DNA of 64,000 bases from Paragonimus skrjabini miyazakii (lineage: Eukaryota; Platyhelminthes; Trematoda; Plagiorchiida; Troglotrematidae), in assembly GCA_014338405.1 (NCBI GenBank), contig JTDE01022256.1:1-64000 (forward strand), given 5' to 3'. Position numbers and translations under genes: made by a program. Position 1 is the first letter of the stretch, and every line of letters begins with the position of its first letter. Under the pieces are notes generated by a model. The model did no database searches. It was given only the letters and a program-made list of their open reading frames with translations, and was not told where the DNA came from. Shown piece after piece: positions 10,601 to 20,200 of this stretch.

Positions 10601-13600
10601 ACGCATACGGGTGTTGATTGTGCGCACACTGAAACCTGTTTGTTTCGAGCGATTAACTGCCGGACTGCACTGCTCATATTTTCCAGCTAAAACTTCTTGC
10701 ATCGTCGCTGAAACTTTCCAAAAATGACTACCCGGGTTTAATGCTTTAATGAGAAGACAAGATCACCAAATGATCCTCCTATTCGATATTGTCACCAGGC
10801 AAAAATTGCTAACGATATTGGGCATAGATTCCACCGAGTTCCTTTAGCCTAAAGTTATCCCATAACTGCAGCCTATCGATGCTGGCATAAACTACTCTTT
10901 CGAAAATTACTGATGACGGTTGGTTGAGTTGGCCGGTTCACATCACCCAATGGAATTAAACGTTCGTGATACCGTACGATTTTGTATGATGATGTGGAAC
11001 CGTGTGACCTCATTAAAAATTGGCATTTGTTTGCGCCACCTGTCTTTATTGCTGCGCCTCCAGGTATCCTCATCATCATAGACAGTAATACATCCGTGGT
11101 TCACACTGACGCTTAACTGCCACAAAACCATGAAGGGAAAAATGTCAAACCGGGGGCGGGAAGGGACCTAACTACTAAAATAGCTACTTCTGTATTCAAA
11201 CATTCGAAATCTTGCAAACAAACAACCAAGCTGTAAGTGATAATAAGGTGTCATCAGCAACTCTTGTAGATACTCTGTCCTGGTTACTTTCAAACTGTTC
11301 GCACCATGCTCAGCATCGATGAGTCTGATCTCATGATGTAAGCTGAATATATCATGAGAGTTGCTTGTATTGAGTCCGACAAGCAGCTTAGGGGCGCGTA
11401 TCTTCGGGATTTTACAGTTACTTACAATAGATTACTTTCGACTCTACTGTCCGTAAGCTAGGCCGACGAAACAGCGAACGTCCTTATGCGCCACCTTGAA
11501 ACAACGGAAGTTAATAAAAAGAGTGCGTGTAAGTTCCAGAAAATCAGCAAAGTTCTTGTTCGTTTCACATTGTACGAAAGGTTTACAGCGCTCACTGTTA
11601 ACGGCTTTGGCAGCATACAAAACAGTATTCTTACTACCAGTTGATTATGACCATAAGCCTTAGCGAGTTAGAACGGGGTCCATTCATGTTTGTAGGGAGC
11701 CAGTTGGGTACACAGATGAAGTAGTGCGATCTCTCTTCACGTGTTGCACATCTGTCCGTTGTTACTATTCGGCAGCAAAGTCGTATGAATTATTGTCATC
11801 TCATCCACCTTCCAATGTTCGTAAACTGCTTTCCTTTGATAAACTGTAACTTTTCCCATTGTCGTAAGCCTTTGCTGACCTCTGTAACCTATTCGGACAT
11901 TCCTGTTTGGATCATGCAGACCTTACGTAATTGAAGACTTCCGATTAGATCGACAGAAACCGGCTGTTTGCCCTGAATTCTGAAACGTGGACAGTAGAGT
12001 AGGTGCCTAATTAGGACTGTTGCGACCAGTGTAACTCTATGTACAAATTCGTCCTGAGTTTGTATACTTTGGGTTTTTAATCTAGGATGCATAAAGCAGT
12101 CTATCAGTCTGTTTTTAAAACAATTTTTGTCTCTTATTTTCTCCTTACAGGTAGCTGCCAGAGCAGGCTGCAGGGAAATTGTGTCTGTCCTGTTACAACA
12201 CTCGCCTGAGCTTATCCACACCAAGACGTCAAATGGTCGTACCTGCTTGCACTGTTTGACCTCCTGTCAGATGAGTGCTACAGATCCGTATGAATCGTGT
12301 AAAATTGCACAAAACCTATTGGATCGTTTCCCGCAGCTATTGTTCATTCCAGATGCTTGTGGCACTATACCTGTGTTTGACGCTTTGCGAAGGGGCAATG
12401 TCATTCTTGCTTCGGGGCTTCTACGAATTGATCCCGATAAGCAGCTTGAACACTGCGATAAGCTAGGTTTAAAGGCTGTGCATGTAGTTGCTGAATCGGG
12501 AGAGGTACGTGACGATTATTGGTTCTATACCAACAAAATAATCTTTTATCCCTCAATCTCAGTGGAATATTCTATATTATCAGCGTGACATTAGAACGAG
12601 TAGGTCACATGAACCACCACGTGTTTGATTACCTGCGTGTAATGGAGTGGTCTACTGTGTGACTAGGTCTCATTTCTGGTTTGACACTAGAATAATGACT
12701 CCCAAACCACAAACGGATCGGATGTGAGAGAATGTGTTATACATTGTGCTCAGGGCCATCCAATAAATCCTCAGTTAATTCACGACGTTTTGTTTTTAAA
12801 TCTGAGCAATGTATTCTCCACACAGTACTCTTCTTGCCCCATTCTGCATAAGGTTTTCTTTGACTTTGTCGTTTTCTAAATTCTGTCCTTCAGACATAGT
12901 TTGCGCTCTTTTCTCTTCTGAACACTGAAAGTAGTGAAAGTGATTATTCCTGTTGAACACAGCGCCAGTCAACAGGACGAGAAAAGTCACATGAACCGCA
13001 ACGTCGAGTGATAGCCTTGTAGGACGTGACCCCCTCGTTATCTAGCTGTATGCAAAAATGCGAATCATACAGTATCGTATAATAGCTTTAAAGCCATTGA
13101 ATTAATTTGAGGTGGTTTTGACACCCTAGTTCTTCCCAGACAGCGATTTAAGTGAACAGATGTTGGGCTGTACCATGCTGTTTCTCATTTAAACACTAGT
13201 AGAAACGATGGTTTAGCTTGCTGTAAACCTTCATTTGTTTAGCGTAGTACTTTTATCTATGTTATAGACTACGCGAATCCATACCATACTCGGCGACTCA
13301 CACGCTGGTTGGTTTGCCAGCATATCATTGATTAATCAGTGTTTTGCCCGTCTGCTTTCTGTTTTGTATCTCTGTGCTTGATTGATCTTTCAAGCTTGCT
13401 CTCAGGATGTACAGCTATTTGCGGCAGTCCAATCGTTTGATTGGATCACCTGCGTTGGTGAACTCAGGTTGTATTGATCGATTGGGCTTTGGTTGTGATA
13501 GCGAGTGATTCTCGAACAGGCTTTTATTGACCTCCACATGAATTAATCGATTGCTTTGCATACTGTCTTATTCTTCCTTTTTCAATTATTTTTAACCAGT

Positions 13601-16600
13601 TGCACAGCCCGTAGCTTCTGACATTGTATGTCATCTTGCCCGCACCTAGATTGTCCTTGGATATATTTCGGAGAGCATTCGTGTGTTTTCAAATGAGCCC
13701 ATTTATCTTTGCCAACACCTTAATGGGATCGGATTTGTGCAGTGTACGCCATTGCCTATCCTAGTGTAACCCCATCTAATATGCAGAGTTTATCGACTTC
13801 TGGCGTTTGTTTTACCTGGACCTCTTCCCCAATCGCTAGGAGGATGGGTAATACTTTTGACCAGTTGTTGAGAAATTAGTTGATTGAGGCATTGATAAAC
13901 AACTTCCGATAACCGTGCTTCAGATTGAGTTAGAGTCCAGGATTCAGAAGCAGTGTTCCTGTTGCCCCATGGAGAAAGCACTGATCTGGACTGGTTCCAA
14001 TTTCTACTGATGGTGTGTTGTTTTCTGGGAGCACAAACAGGAATGTTTAGTTAATAGTTTTGGTAGACTTTAAGATAACCTATGCCTTTCCATTTCATTG
14101 ATGATGGTATTGACTGGTAAACCAGTGAGCTAATTCCCATTTCTGATTGAAAGCACGTAATTCTGCGGTGGTCAGCTGTGGTCCATTACTCGAAATCAGT
14201 CCTCCCAGTATTTTGTGCCTGACGAAGTGATATTGCAACTGGTTTCTTGCAGTCTGTTTGCCAATTATGTTCAGAAGGTCGATTTCAAAGAAATTGCAGA
14301 AATAGTCTACATTTATTTAAAATCAGAACAAGTTAACGAATATATGCTTTCAAGAAACTCATCGTCAGTTTGTTACGTCTCTAAAGGTTGAATAATTGAT
14401 GTCGATTGAAATATGTGGAGAACGCAGTGGATAGTGAGAAAGCAATCAAGTCAATTCTATCCACCAATTGAGTGGTATTCTGCCAGTGTTAACTCAAGAT
14501 GCATAAACGGGCTAAAACCTATGCGTTCTATCATACCTTGATTTTATGGGCTCTCGAAAATTCAGAAGCCTATTCAACAGCGTAGGCCGACACTAGACAT
14601 GTATAATAGTCCTTATTATAACGTCGCTGAATGGCTCGCAAAAATTTTAGAACCAATACGCCATCTGTATCAACACAATCTGTGTGACAATTGAATTTGT
14701 AGAAATTATGAAAGACCCAACTATGAGTAGCTGATTCGTGTGTTCACTTGATGTTGTCTCACTGTTTACAGACGTGTCATTTGATAAAAACCATCGACTG
14801 CTTATGTGAGTAAATTAATGTCTTGGATTAGATTACCGATTCCGACTGCCTCTGAAGGAGTTGCTTCTTCGTTACACATTCAACGTGTAATTTATATCTG
14901 ACAGATTACATCATGGGCAAATAGATAGGGTAGCTATGGGATCTCTTTCGGCTCTTTGCTTGCGGATATATTCATGAACGAGGTTGAACCTAAGCGGACG
15001 AAAATTTCGATTGACGGCTTATGTTTCTGCCGCCGTTATGTAGATGATTTGTTCGCGGTAACCGATAGTATGGTCACAGTCGATGATATTCTGCGCCTCT
15101 GTAACACAGCCACTCCTTCTATACAGTTCACATCAGAAGCAAAAATGAACAGCTGGTTTCTTTTATTGTTACAAACATGGCATAAAGGGCACCACATCCT
15201 CTGGTTGGTCGTAATCATCATCATAACAGCCACGAGACTGACCAAAAGGTACTGCGGCTGAGGCTGCCGCTCACCTCGACAGTGACGTGGAATATCTTAG
15301 AATAAAACGTTACTAAGAAGGTTGAACATTATTAAAGGAAGACTAAGCGGAAGAACTAGAAATGGTATGGATACAGGCACGCCATTGACTGCGACACATT
15401 GCCATCTAGGATAGCGTCTCTAACCAGCAGATTGAGTGATCACGAGAACCCCATCCAGGCAGGCGACACCTACCCACTTTGCTCAATGGAACAGTCAAGG
15501 TCTTCATATTTCGTGACCACGTTGTTAGTTGACCACCACGCGGTTTTATCCAACTGTTGGTGGTCTCAGCATATAATGCCCGGTACGGTAAACGATCAGA
15601 TGACATACGGAGTACGTGACCTAACCATCGCAGGTTGCGCAACGTGAGTAGTTGACCAGTTGATTGCGCATCCCGAGCGCTCCGGAATACACACCGGCGA
15701 ACGACCACATTGCTCACGCGATCAGTCCACTTAATATGGGCCAATTGGCGGAGACAACGATGGTCAAACACAGCAAGGCTGTTGATCCCTTCATTATGAA
15801 CAGGTCATGTTTGTGAACCATAAAGCAGAATGGAACTCACACAGGCATTATATACCCTTCCTTTCAGCGACAATCTAACGTCTTCTCGACGCCACAGATG
15901 ACGCAGTTTGACAAATTCAACTCGTGCCTTTGCAATCCTTGTTTATTTCTCATCGGCCACATTACAGGCTACCAAGGTAGTACTACCCAAGTATGTGAAA
16001 CTGTACACAATCTCGAACAGGTTAGCTGCAAAAATAAAGTTGGAGTGGAAATGTCCGTCTCTTGAAGCAGCACTTTGCACTTTGAAGGTGCGAGGCGCAT
16101 TCCATACAAATCAGCTTGGTAATGTCACTGTCGAGAGAACGATAACTTCTGATACTTCCCGGTCATTTATACCGCGGAAGGGGGACTTGAGAGACCCCAC
16201 CCCGAGTCTCTGACTCAAAAGTCTGACCTGCGAGACAACAGGGTATAGGGTTTTCTTGGGAGACTCCACCCGGAGCCAATGACTCAAGAATCCGACTCAC
16301 TTGGCAGTGAGGGGCTTGCCTACCCCGAGGGTGCTGTTAATAAGACATTGATGTCTGATTCTGAGCACTGCTGCGCGCAATGGATGTACTCGAAGCTACA
16401 TCAGGCTTTTGAGAGATAAAAAATGTTTTTCGACCGTATTGGCTAATACTCCGGCGGTCACGGTCAACCACTGGGTGATCGGAGTGCCGCAACTATGAAA
16501 ATAGTTTTTCTGTATGCCCATAGGATCGTGCCTCACTACCTAAGCACTACTACGCGGTCAGTAGTGCGACATACAATCCTATGAGTGTAACTGCTTTTCG

Positions 16601-19600
16601 TCTGACTGCTCCCCTTTGGCCTGTCTGACAAGGTTGTACCTGGAAGGACCGGAGTCCTAGTCAGCATAGCCCGCCGGATCAAAACAGTACACAAGCCCGA
16701 CCACCTCGGCAAGGTAGCGGTATAGGTCGGGTCGAGTCTCTAAGAGACCCATGCTCGACAGCCTGTCACTCAAAGACGATGTAGCAGTCGATTTTCTCAA
16801 TCATAAGCTCCACAACATACTGCTGAGAACCTTCTCAGCCACAATAACTGCCGTATTCATCGACCTTGAAGGTGTGTTTGATCCAGTGGATCGATCTACA
16901 TTTAAAAGTCGCCTAAACGCAGGGATGTACCGACCATGCATGTGAACATGCTTTACTCCCACACTTCAGCTCAGCTTGGGATTTGCGGCATTTGGAGCAA
17001 TGTACGTCAAAGTCATCTGCTTCACCGCTTTTGTTTACTTCTGGCATAGACGAAATAATGGGGAATTGTCTGCGGTACTCACAAGATACCGGCATGGACC
17101 TGTTAACTGATGGAAAAGTGTCTGATGTTGATTATGTTCGACAATTTCCACACAGTATTGAACGCTGTTTAGCGCTCTGCTAAATATTTCTGAATGCAGT
17201 TTTTAGCCTCTAATTGGTAGGTCTTTCTGCAAGGATACTGTGATTACGTAGATTTGATGTTGCATGATAAAGTTATGGATGTTGTTGATTGGTTTGTGTA
17301 CTTGGGAAGCTGCATTAGCGACAGCGGAAATGTAGGGAATGAAATAGAAACACGTGTCTTTAAGACTGGGGCGCTATTCGCTAATCGGGGACAGCTTTGA
17401 CGACAGAGCGATGTCTATTTGTGGCTTACGGGTCGCGTATATGAAGCGATAGTGAGGGCTGTGCTACTTTATGGCTGGAAAACATGGCCGCTCACGGAAA
17501 CGGACGTGAACCGTCCCCTGGTACATGACCACCGATGTCTGTGTTCGGTTGCTCGAATCGGGTGGAACCAACCAGTATTCAACGAAGAGGTTAAGAAGCG
17601 GGTATTTCATAGTGACGATCAAGCGAGTTTTGTTCAATCCTTACGTTTACACAGACTTACATGTTAAGGCCATGTCAGCTAGTTGTCTGTTACATGGAAC
17701 ACTCATTATCGGTGTGGCGGCCGACTGAGGTAAGGTACGGGGTGGTCAGATGATGAGCTGGCACAGATAAATGAAGCCGTTCGCCATGGGGTTGTGTACC
17801 ATACCTTGAGTTTGCCTCTCCGGCTGGGGACCTCGCGACTGATAGAGTTGGTGACTGAACACATTGGGTGGGATAGCGGCTAACTGGGCTGACTGGCATG
17901 AATGTTGTCGTTATTCGGCGGAGTTGTTTGTAACGTAAGTACACTTGACGACGCGAGACAGTGGAAGCCTTAGGGAAGTTGTCTTTCTGATGACTCTTTA
18001 CTTTCACTCAGCTTGCTCGTTTGATTGCAAGTTGTACTTTGATGTTGAATGTAGATTTGATTATTATTAGTAGTTAGGCCCCTTCTTCTCCCCTTCTGCT
18101 TTTGTCCTCTTCCTTACAAGAGATTACTTTTTTATTCTGTGATAGTTAAACATCGATGTGAACCACTGTTGTATTACTCTCTGTGATGATGATAATGATG
18201 ACTGGTTCAGGTGTACGCGCATGTTGTCTCATAGCGTGGAAGACAAGGTGCCTGTTCATACAAAAAAATTGGTTGTTTCTTATTTTTCCTATTGCTATGT
18301 AGCGGATGGTATTGGCCGGACGACCAGGCAGCTTGGTGAACGCTTTGGGGAGGATCACACAGTATGGCTTAGAAATGGAGTCAGAAAATCATTACCTAAT
18401 GTTCTTGTAGACACGGGTCACAACGTGAACTTTGGTCATTCTTTTTGTCGTCTATAGAACGCCCGGATAGCGGACATTGTCCATGCAATGTCAGAACATA
18501 GCAATAGCTGAAGCGGTCATTCGGTTACGTCGTTCTGTGTTATTTTGTCATTTGTCCCTTCAAATTCTTGAACTCCATCTACTCACTAATGCACATTCCA
18601 TTCATCTTGAGTCAACATAAACAGACTGTCCAAACCAACCTATTGGTGGGTAGTATTTATTTGGTTGCCTTCTCATTGTCCAGTTGTAACTGCGTATTTC
18701 TCGCATTTCAACCGACATCTGTTAGCCTTCAGAACTGCGGCTATTTGATGTAAATTTTCCGAAAACCCGTTCGTCAATTTGTTATTCTTCTCAGTGGCTA
18801 CGTAAGTATTTTAAGCCTAGTTAATGACTAGTGATATCTGTTATCGCCGCTACCGTTCGCCAGCACCCTAGTTGAATGTTGAACAGTTTAGATCTATCCT
18901 CGTAGGTGCTTGTTTCAATTACTCAGGTCATAAGACCTCAAACTACCGAGTATTCACTACGAAGCCTTTAATGTTTTGCTAACCGATCACTCAAGTTGTA
19001 CATAAGTACTAAAGATGTATGCAATGTTTTCCACTCATCGAATCAGTGGGAACATATCCGGAGACCGACAAGAATGCTTTTACCGTGAATAAGAAGCCAG
19101 TGATCAACTATCGTTTACGGACTTGCTAGTGACACGTCACTTGAACAAAGCCGAGCTAGGGAGAAAACGTGGAACGGATGATATTTACAATTCCATACTC
19201 ATTTATCAGTTCTTTGTGTAGACAACGGAACAGAGCGGAAGCCGCATTAGAAGCCGAGCTGAGAAATTCTATGGATTTTATGTACAACAGGCAATATCTG
19301 TTGTGACATTTCACTCAAATCAAGTGCCACCGGTCTACATGCATACGTTATGTGGTCTTCGCTTGTTGCTGTAGTGCAGTGGCTATGTGTGTACACTAAT
19401 TGTCAAGTTTTATGTTCGAGTCTGCGCTATTTCAAACGACCTTGCCCATTTATGAGTAATTGCAGAATACATACATATACGGTACCAAATACTCCGTGCC
19501 TAGGAGTACCGAGATTTTATGATCTCCAGATTTTATTCTTGACCAGTAGTGTTTGAAGTACTTCGGAAATTGAACACAGTGGGTTTCTTCCTCGGGACCC

Positions 19601-20200
19601 AAAGGCATCTTATTTAGACTTCGATATATTTCTGTTGCCCTTACTTTTTGCTCCTCTGTTCTGTTTGTAGTGGCTTCACTGTGCTCATCTTATTTTACTC
19701 TTTAACCGTAAATTATCATTATTGTTTCTCTTTTTTGTTTCTAGCTTGATAGCTTGAAGCTCATTGAGAAGCATCTGGGCTCGGGAACATTTGAATCTAA
19801 GGTGGCACTAGATTGTGTGGCTGGAATTGGTGGTGTTACTCCTCTTCATCTGGCTTGTCGTTCTGGTCAGCACAACATCGTCAAGCACATATTGGATTCA
19901 TTTAGAAACTCTTCTGTCTGTGATCGTCCACTCCATCCTTTAATTTGTCCGTTGGACATCCGAGGCTGTTCTCCTATGTGGTACGCAGCCGTAGGATCTG
20001 CGGGTCTTGGAGGTACCTCTGTAACACAAAGAATCTGTTGTTTGAAACTTCTTTTTGACGCTTTACTGGCAATACCACATGATCCAGAAACATGTAGCTT
20101 CATTTCAGACCATGTCGTTTCCATCTTATCTTGCGTATCTAATGCATCGATTCATCAAGTCTTGGAAAATTTTGTTGTTGATTTGTTGCATTCCAATTAA
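4138..20200 (+). CDS. ANKRD16: Ankyrin-repeat protein, ANKRD16-like, three exons
   Basis: Joined coding exons 4138-4659, 12151-12504 and 19745-20200 give 443 residues with all junctions in phase 0. Ankyrin repeats: about 52-81 (DTLLHVAARLG), 85-117 (PLHEAAQTGAVECLR), 118-165 (ADWTPLMLAC, with an inserted loop), 168-200 (NCLHVAARAG, formed across the first splice junction), then weaker ones in exon 2 and a clear TPLHLACRSG in exon 3. PLHEAA, KRADWTPLMLAC and HGADPSFTNKDGWN match the signature of ANKRD16, a 361-residue protein in humans. The mammalian protein binds alanyl-tRNA synthetase and its lysines accept misactivated serine; that role here is inference. The length excess sits in loops and a non-ankyrin C-terminal tail. 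LINE and PLE debris and a scaffold gap lie in the introns. Confidence 0.85.
4660..6424 (+). other. Intron 1, 5' part: no gene recognised
   Basis: Intron sequence after the exon 1 donor. A minus-strand open frame of about 150 residues (5641-5189, true ATG) is present but resembles nothing I know and has no splice or repeat support. AT-rich tracts toward the end. Confidence 0.5.
6425..6456. repeat. AT microsatellite
   Basis: Alternating TA broken twice by TG/CA; self-complementary. It lies inside intron 1, about 80 bp from the 3' end of a LINE copy. Confidence 0.85.
6538..7500 (-). mobile_element. LINE family 2, 5'-truncated 3' fragment in intron 1
   Basis: Minus-strand RT thumb and C-terminal region: FSPSAEDMQIVPNKMSDR and GLYGMRLAPSKC (7490-7390), FTYLGST, then a long open block (7221-6658) with VYNARVSSILLYGSETWP, FDHRCLRQWAHIKW, LRWLGHVLRMS and GWGSRDHSNRWLETLSEMA. 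It stops just downstream of where the YADD box should be, so the catalytic core is missing, which is typical 5' truncation. Near-identical to 15208-16118 over the whole shared length. The 3' tail contains an ATT/ATC-like simple repeat at 6540-6550. It is antisense to the host gene. Confidence 0.85.
7564..7580. repeat. GA microsatellite
   Basis: About eight GA units within intron 1. Confidence 0.8.
7581..9196 (+). other. Intron 1, middle: no gene recognised
   Basis: No coding signal. The stretch 8095-8152 resembles, in reverse, the short repeats at 11048-11125 and 18135-18235 (shared GTTAA and GAACCAC blocks). Confidence 0.4.
9197..9256 (-). repeat. Short dispersed repeat R1, partial copy a
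   Basis: Contains TTGATCGCAGCT and GACTTTTCAGTC, the reverse-strand core of the R1 family. Decays after about 60 bp. Confidence 0.55.
9425..9600 (+). repeat. Short dispersed repeat R1, copy b
   Basis: About 175 bp with the R1 core: TAGTGCTTATTTTCGAAAGG, GGGTATACGACAGCTGTGAC and a terminal AAACCAAAATCCC. Its upstream half (GGAGTTCCAGTCCTGATCG) matches copy f in reverse, so these two are the longest copies. No coding potential; a SINE-like or MITE-like nature is possible but not shown. Confidence 0.65.
9785..10404 (+). repeat. Direct repeat flanking a scaffold gap, probable unmerged contig overlap
   Basis: Bases 9785-10044 recur at 10145-10404, separated by 100 N. Both begin ATTCCCCAACTCCTGTCC and end at the same word; the copies differ at only a few bases (for example TTAGGCGAAAG against TTAGTCGAAAG). 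The second unit starts exactly at the base after the gap and the first ends exactly at the base before it, which is what two overlapping contigs joined without merging would look like. Confidence 0.85.
10045..10144. other. Assembly gap, 100 N
   Basis: Exactly 100 N, a conventional unknown-length placeholder. See the duplicated flanks: there may be no missing sequence at all. It lies in intron 1 of the ANKRD16-like gene. Confidence 0.95.
10405..12150 (+). other. Intron 1, 3' part: no gene recognised
   Basis: No coding signal I can support. A short repeat shared with 18135-18235 (opposite orientation) is at 11048-11125. Ends with a pyrimidine tract and the TTACAG acceptor. Confidence 0.5.
11048..11125 (-). 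repeat. Short repeat R2, copy 1
   Basis: Reverse strand reads a GTTAA block, GTGTGAACCACGG, TGTATTACTGTCT and ATGATGATGAGG; the copy at 18135-18235 has the same blocks in the same order on plus. About 75 bp, moderately diverged. Confidence 0.45.
12151..12504 (+). CDS. ANKRD16: ANKRD16-like exon 2
   Basis: 118 codons. Preceded by a pyrimidine-rich tract and TTACAG at 12145-12150, followed by GTACGT at 12505. Begins VAARAG, which completes the LHxAA-G helix opened by exon 1, so the junction is supported by the repeat itself. Ends VHVVAESGE. Confidence 0.85.
12505..14439 (+). other. Intron 2, 5' part: no gene recognised
   Basis: Follows the exon 2 donor. AT-rich with T-tracts, no coding region or repeat that I can name. 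Confidence 0.5.
14440..15207 (+). mobile_element. Penelope-like element RT fragment 1
   Basis: Frame-broken RT with motifs in PLE order: a decayed LPKIHKP-type block near 14530-14590, IEFVEIMKDPTMS then FVCSLDVVSLFTDVSF (14690-14790), VAMGS near 14935, LADIFMNEVE (about 14960) and FCRRYVDDLFAVTDS (about 15025-15070) with the catalytic YVDD intact, then PSIQFTSEAKMNSW. The MGS to ADIFM join needs a frameshift. It ends where the family 2 LINE copy begins. No GIY-YIG domain follows. PLE RTs belong to the telomerase-like branch. Non-functional. Confidence 0.8.
15208..16738 (-). mobile_element. LINE family 2, internally deleted copy (5' UTR fused to 3' ORF end)
   Basis: Reading minus, 16738 to about 16118 matches the 5' UTR of the family 2 copy at 61488-60915, including GATAACTTCTGATACTTCC, ACTTGGCAGTGAGGGGCT and CGGTCACGGTCAACCA. 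At about 16118 it switches directly to the RT C-terminal region (FDHRCLRQLAHIKW, LRWLGHVLRMS, GWGSRDHSICWLETLS) and runs to the 3' end at 15208, which has an ATC-type simple repeat. The endonuclease and RT core are missing. This gives a short element with both ends intact. The 3' half is highly similar to 6538-7440. Confidence 0.8.
16751..18075 (+). mobile_element. LINE family 3 RT fragment
   Basis: Plus-strand remains of an RT related to family 2 but clearly diverged. 16751-16945 has AVFIDLEGVFDPVDRSTF, with the first palm Asp. 16983-17183 has the palm region with VDYVRQF where YADD is expected, so the catalytic pair is lost. 17290-17690 has FVYLGSCISDSGN, VYEAIVRAVLLYGWKTWPL and HDHRCLCSVARIGW. 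17715-17935 has GGQMMSW and LSGWGPRD with stops. A TTATTATTAG tail near 18060 suggests the 3' end. It lies head-to-head with the 5' end of the deleted family 2 copy, 12 bp apart. All in intron 2. Confidence 0.8.
18135..18235 (+). repeat. Short repeat R2, copy 2
   Basis: GTTAAACATCGATGTGAACC, GTTGTATTACTCTCTGTGAT and a GATGATGATAATGATG tract match the reverse of 11048-11125. Confidence 0.45.
18236..19744 (+). other. Intron 2, 3' part: no gene recognised
   Basis: A plus-strand open frame to 18457 has no recognisable domain. The rest shows only short AT-rich tracts; the last 100 bp form a strong pyrimidine-rich tract leading to the exon 3 acceptor. Confidence 0.5.
19745..20200 (+). CDS. ANKRD16: ANKRD16-like exon 3 (last)
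   Basis: 151 codons plus TAA. Preceded by a T-rich tract and CTAG at 19741-19744. Starts LDSLKLIEKHLG, continues with GVTPLHLACRSGQHNIVKHI and ends FVVDLLHSN. The last 60 residues do not look like ankyrin repeats. No AATAAA lies within 100 bp downstream; one occurs at 20854-20859, too far to be convincing alone. Confidence 0.8.
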   Translation, partial: LDSLKLIEKHLGSGTFESKVALDCVAGIGGVTPLHLACRSGQHNIVKHILDSFRNSSVCDRPLHPLICPLDIRGCSPMWYAAVGSAGLGGTSVTQRICCLKLLFDALLAIPHDPETCSFISDHVVSILSCVSNASIHQVLENFVVDLLHSN

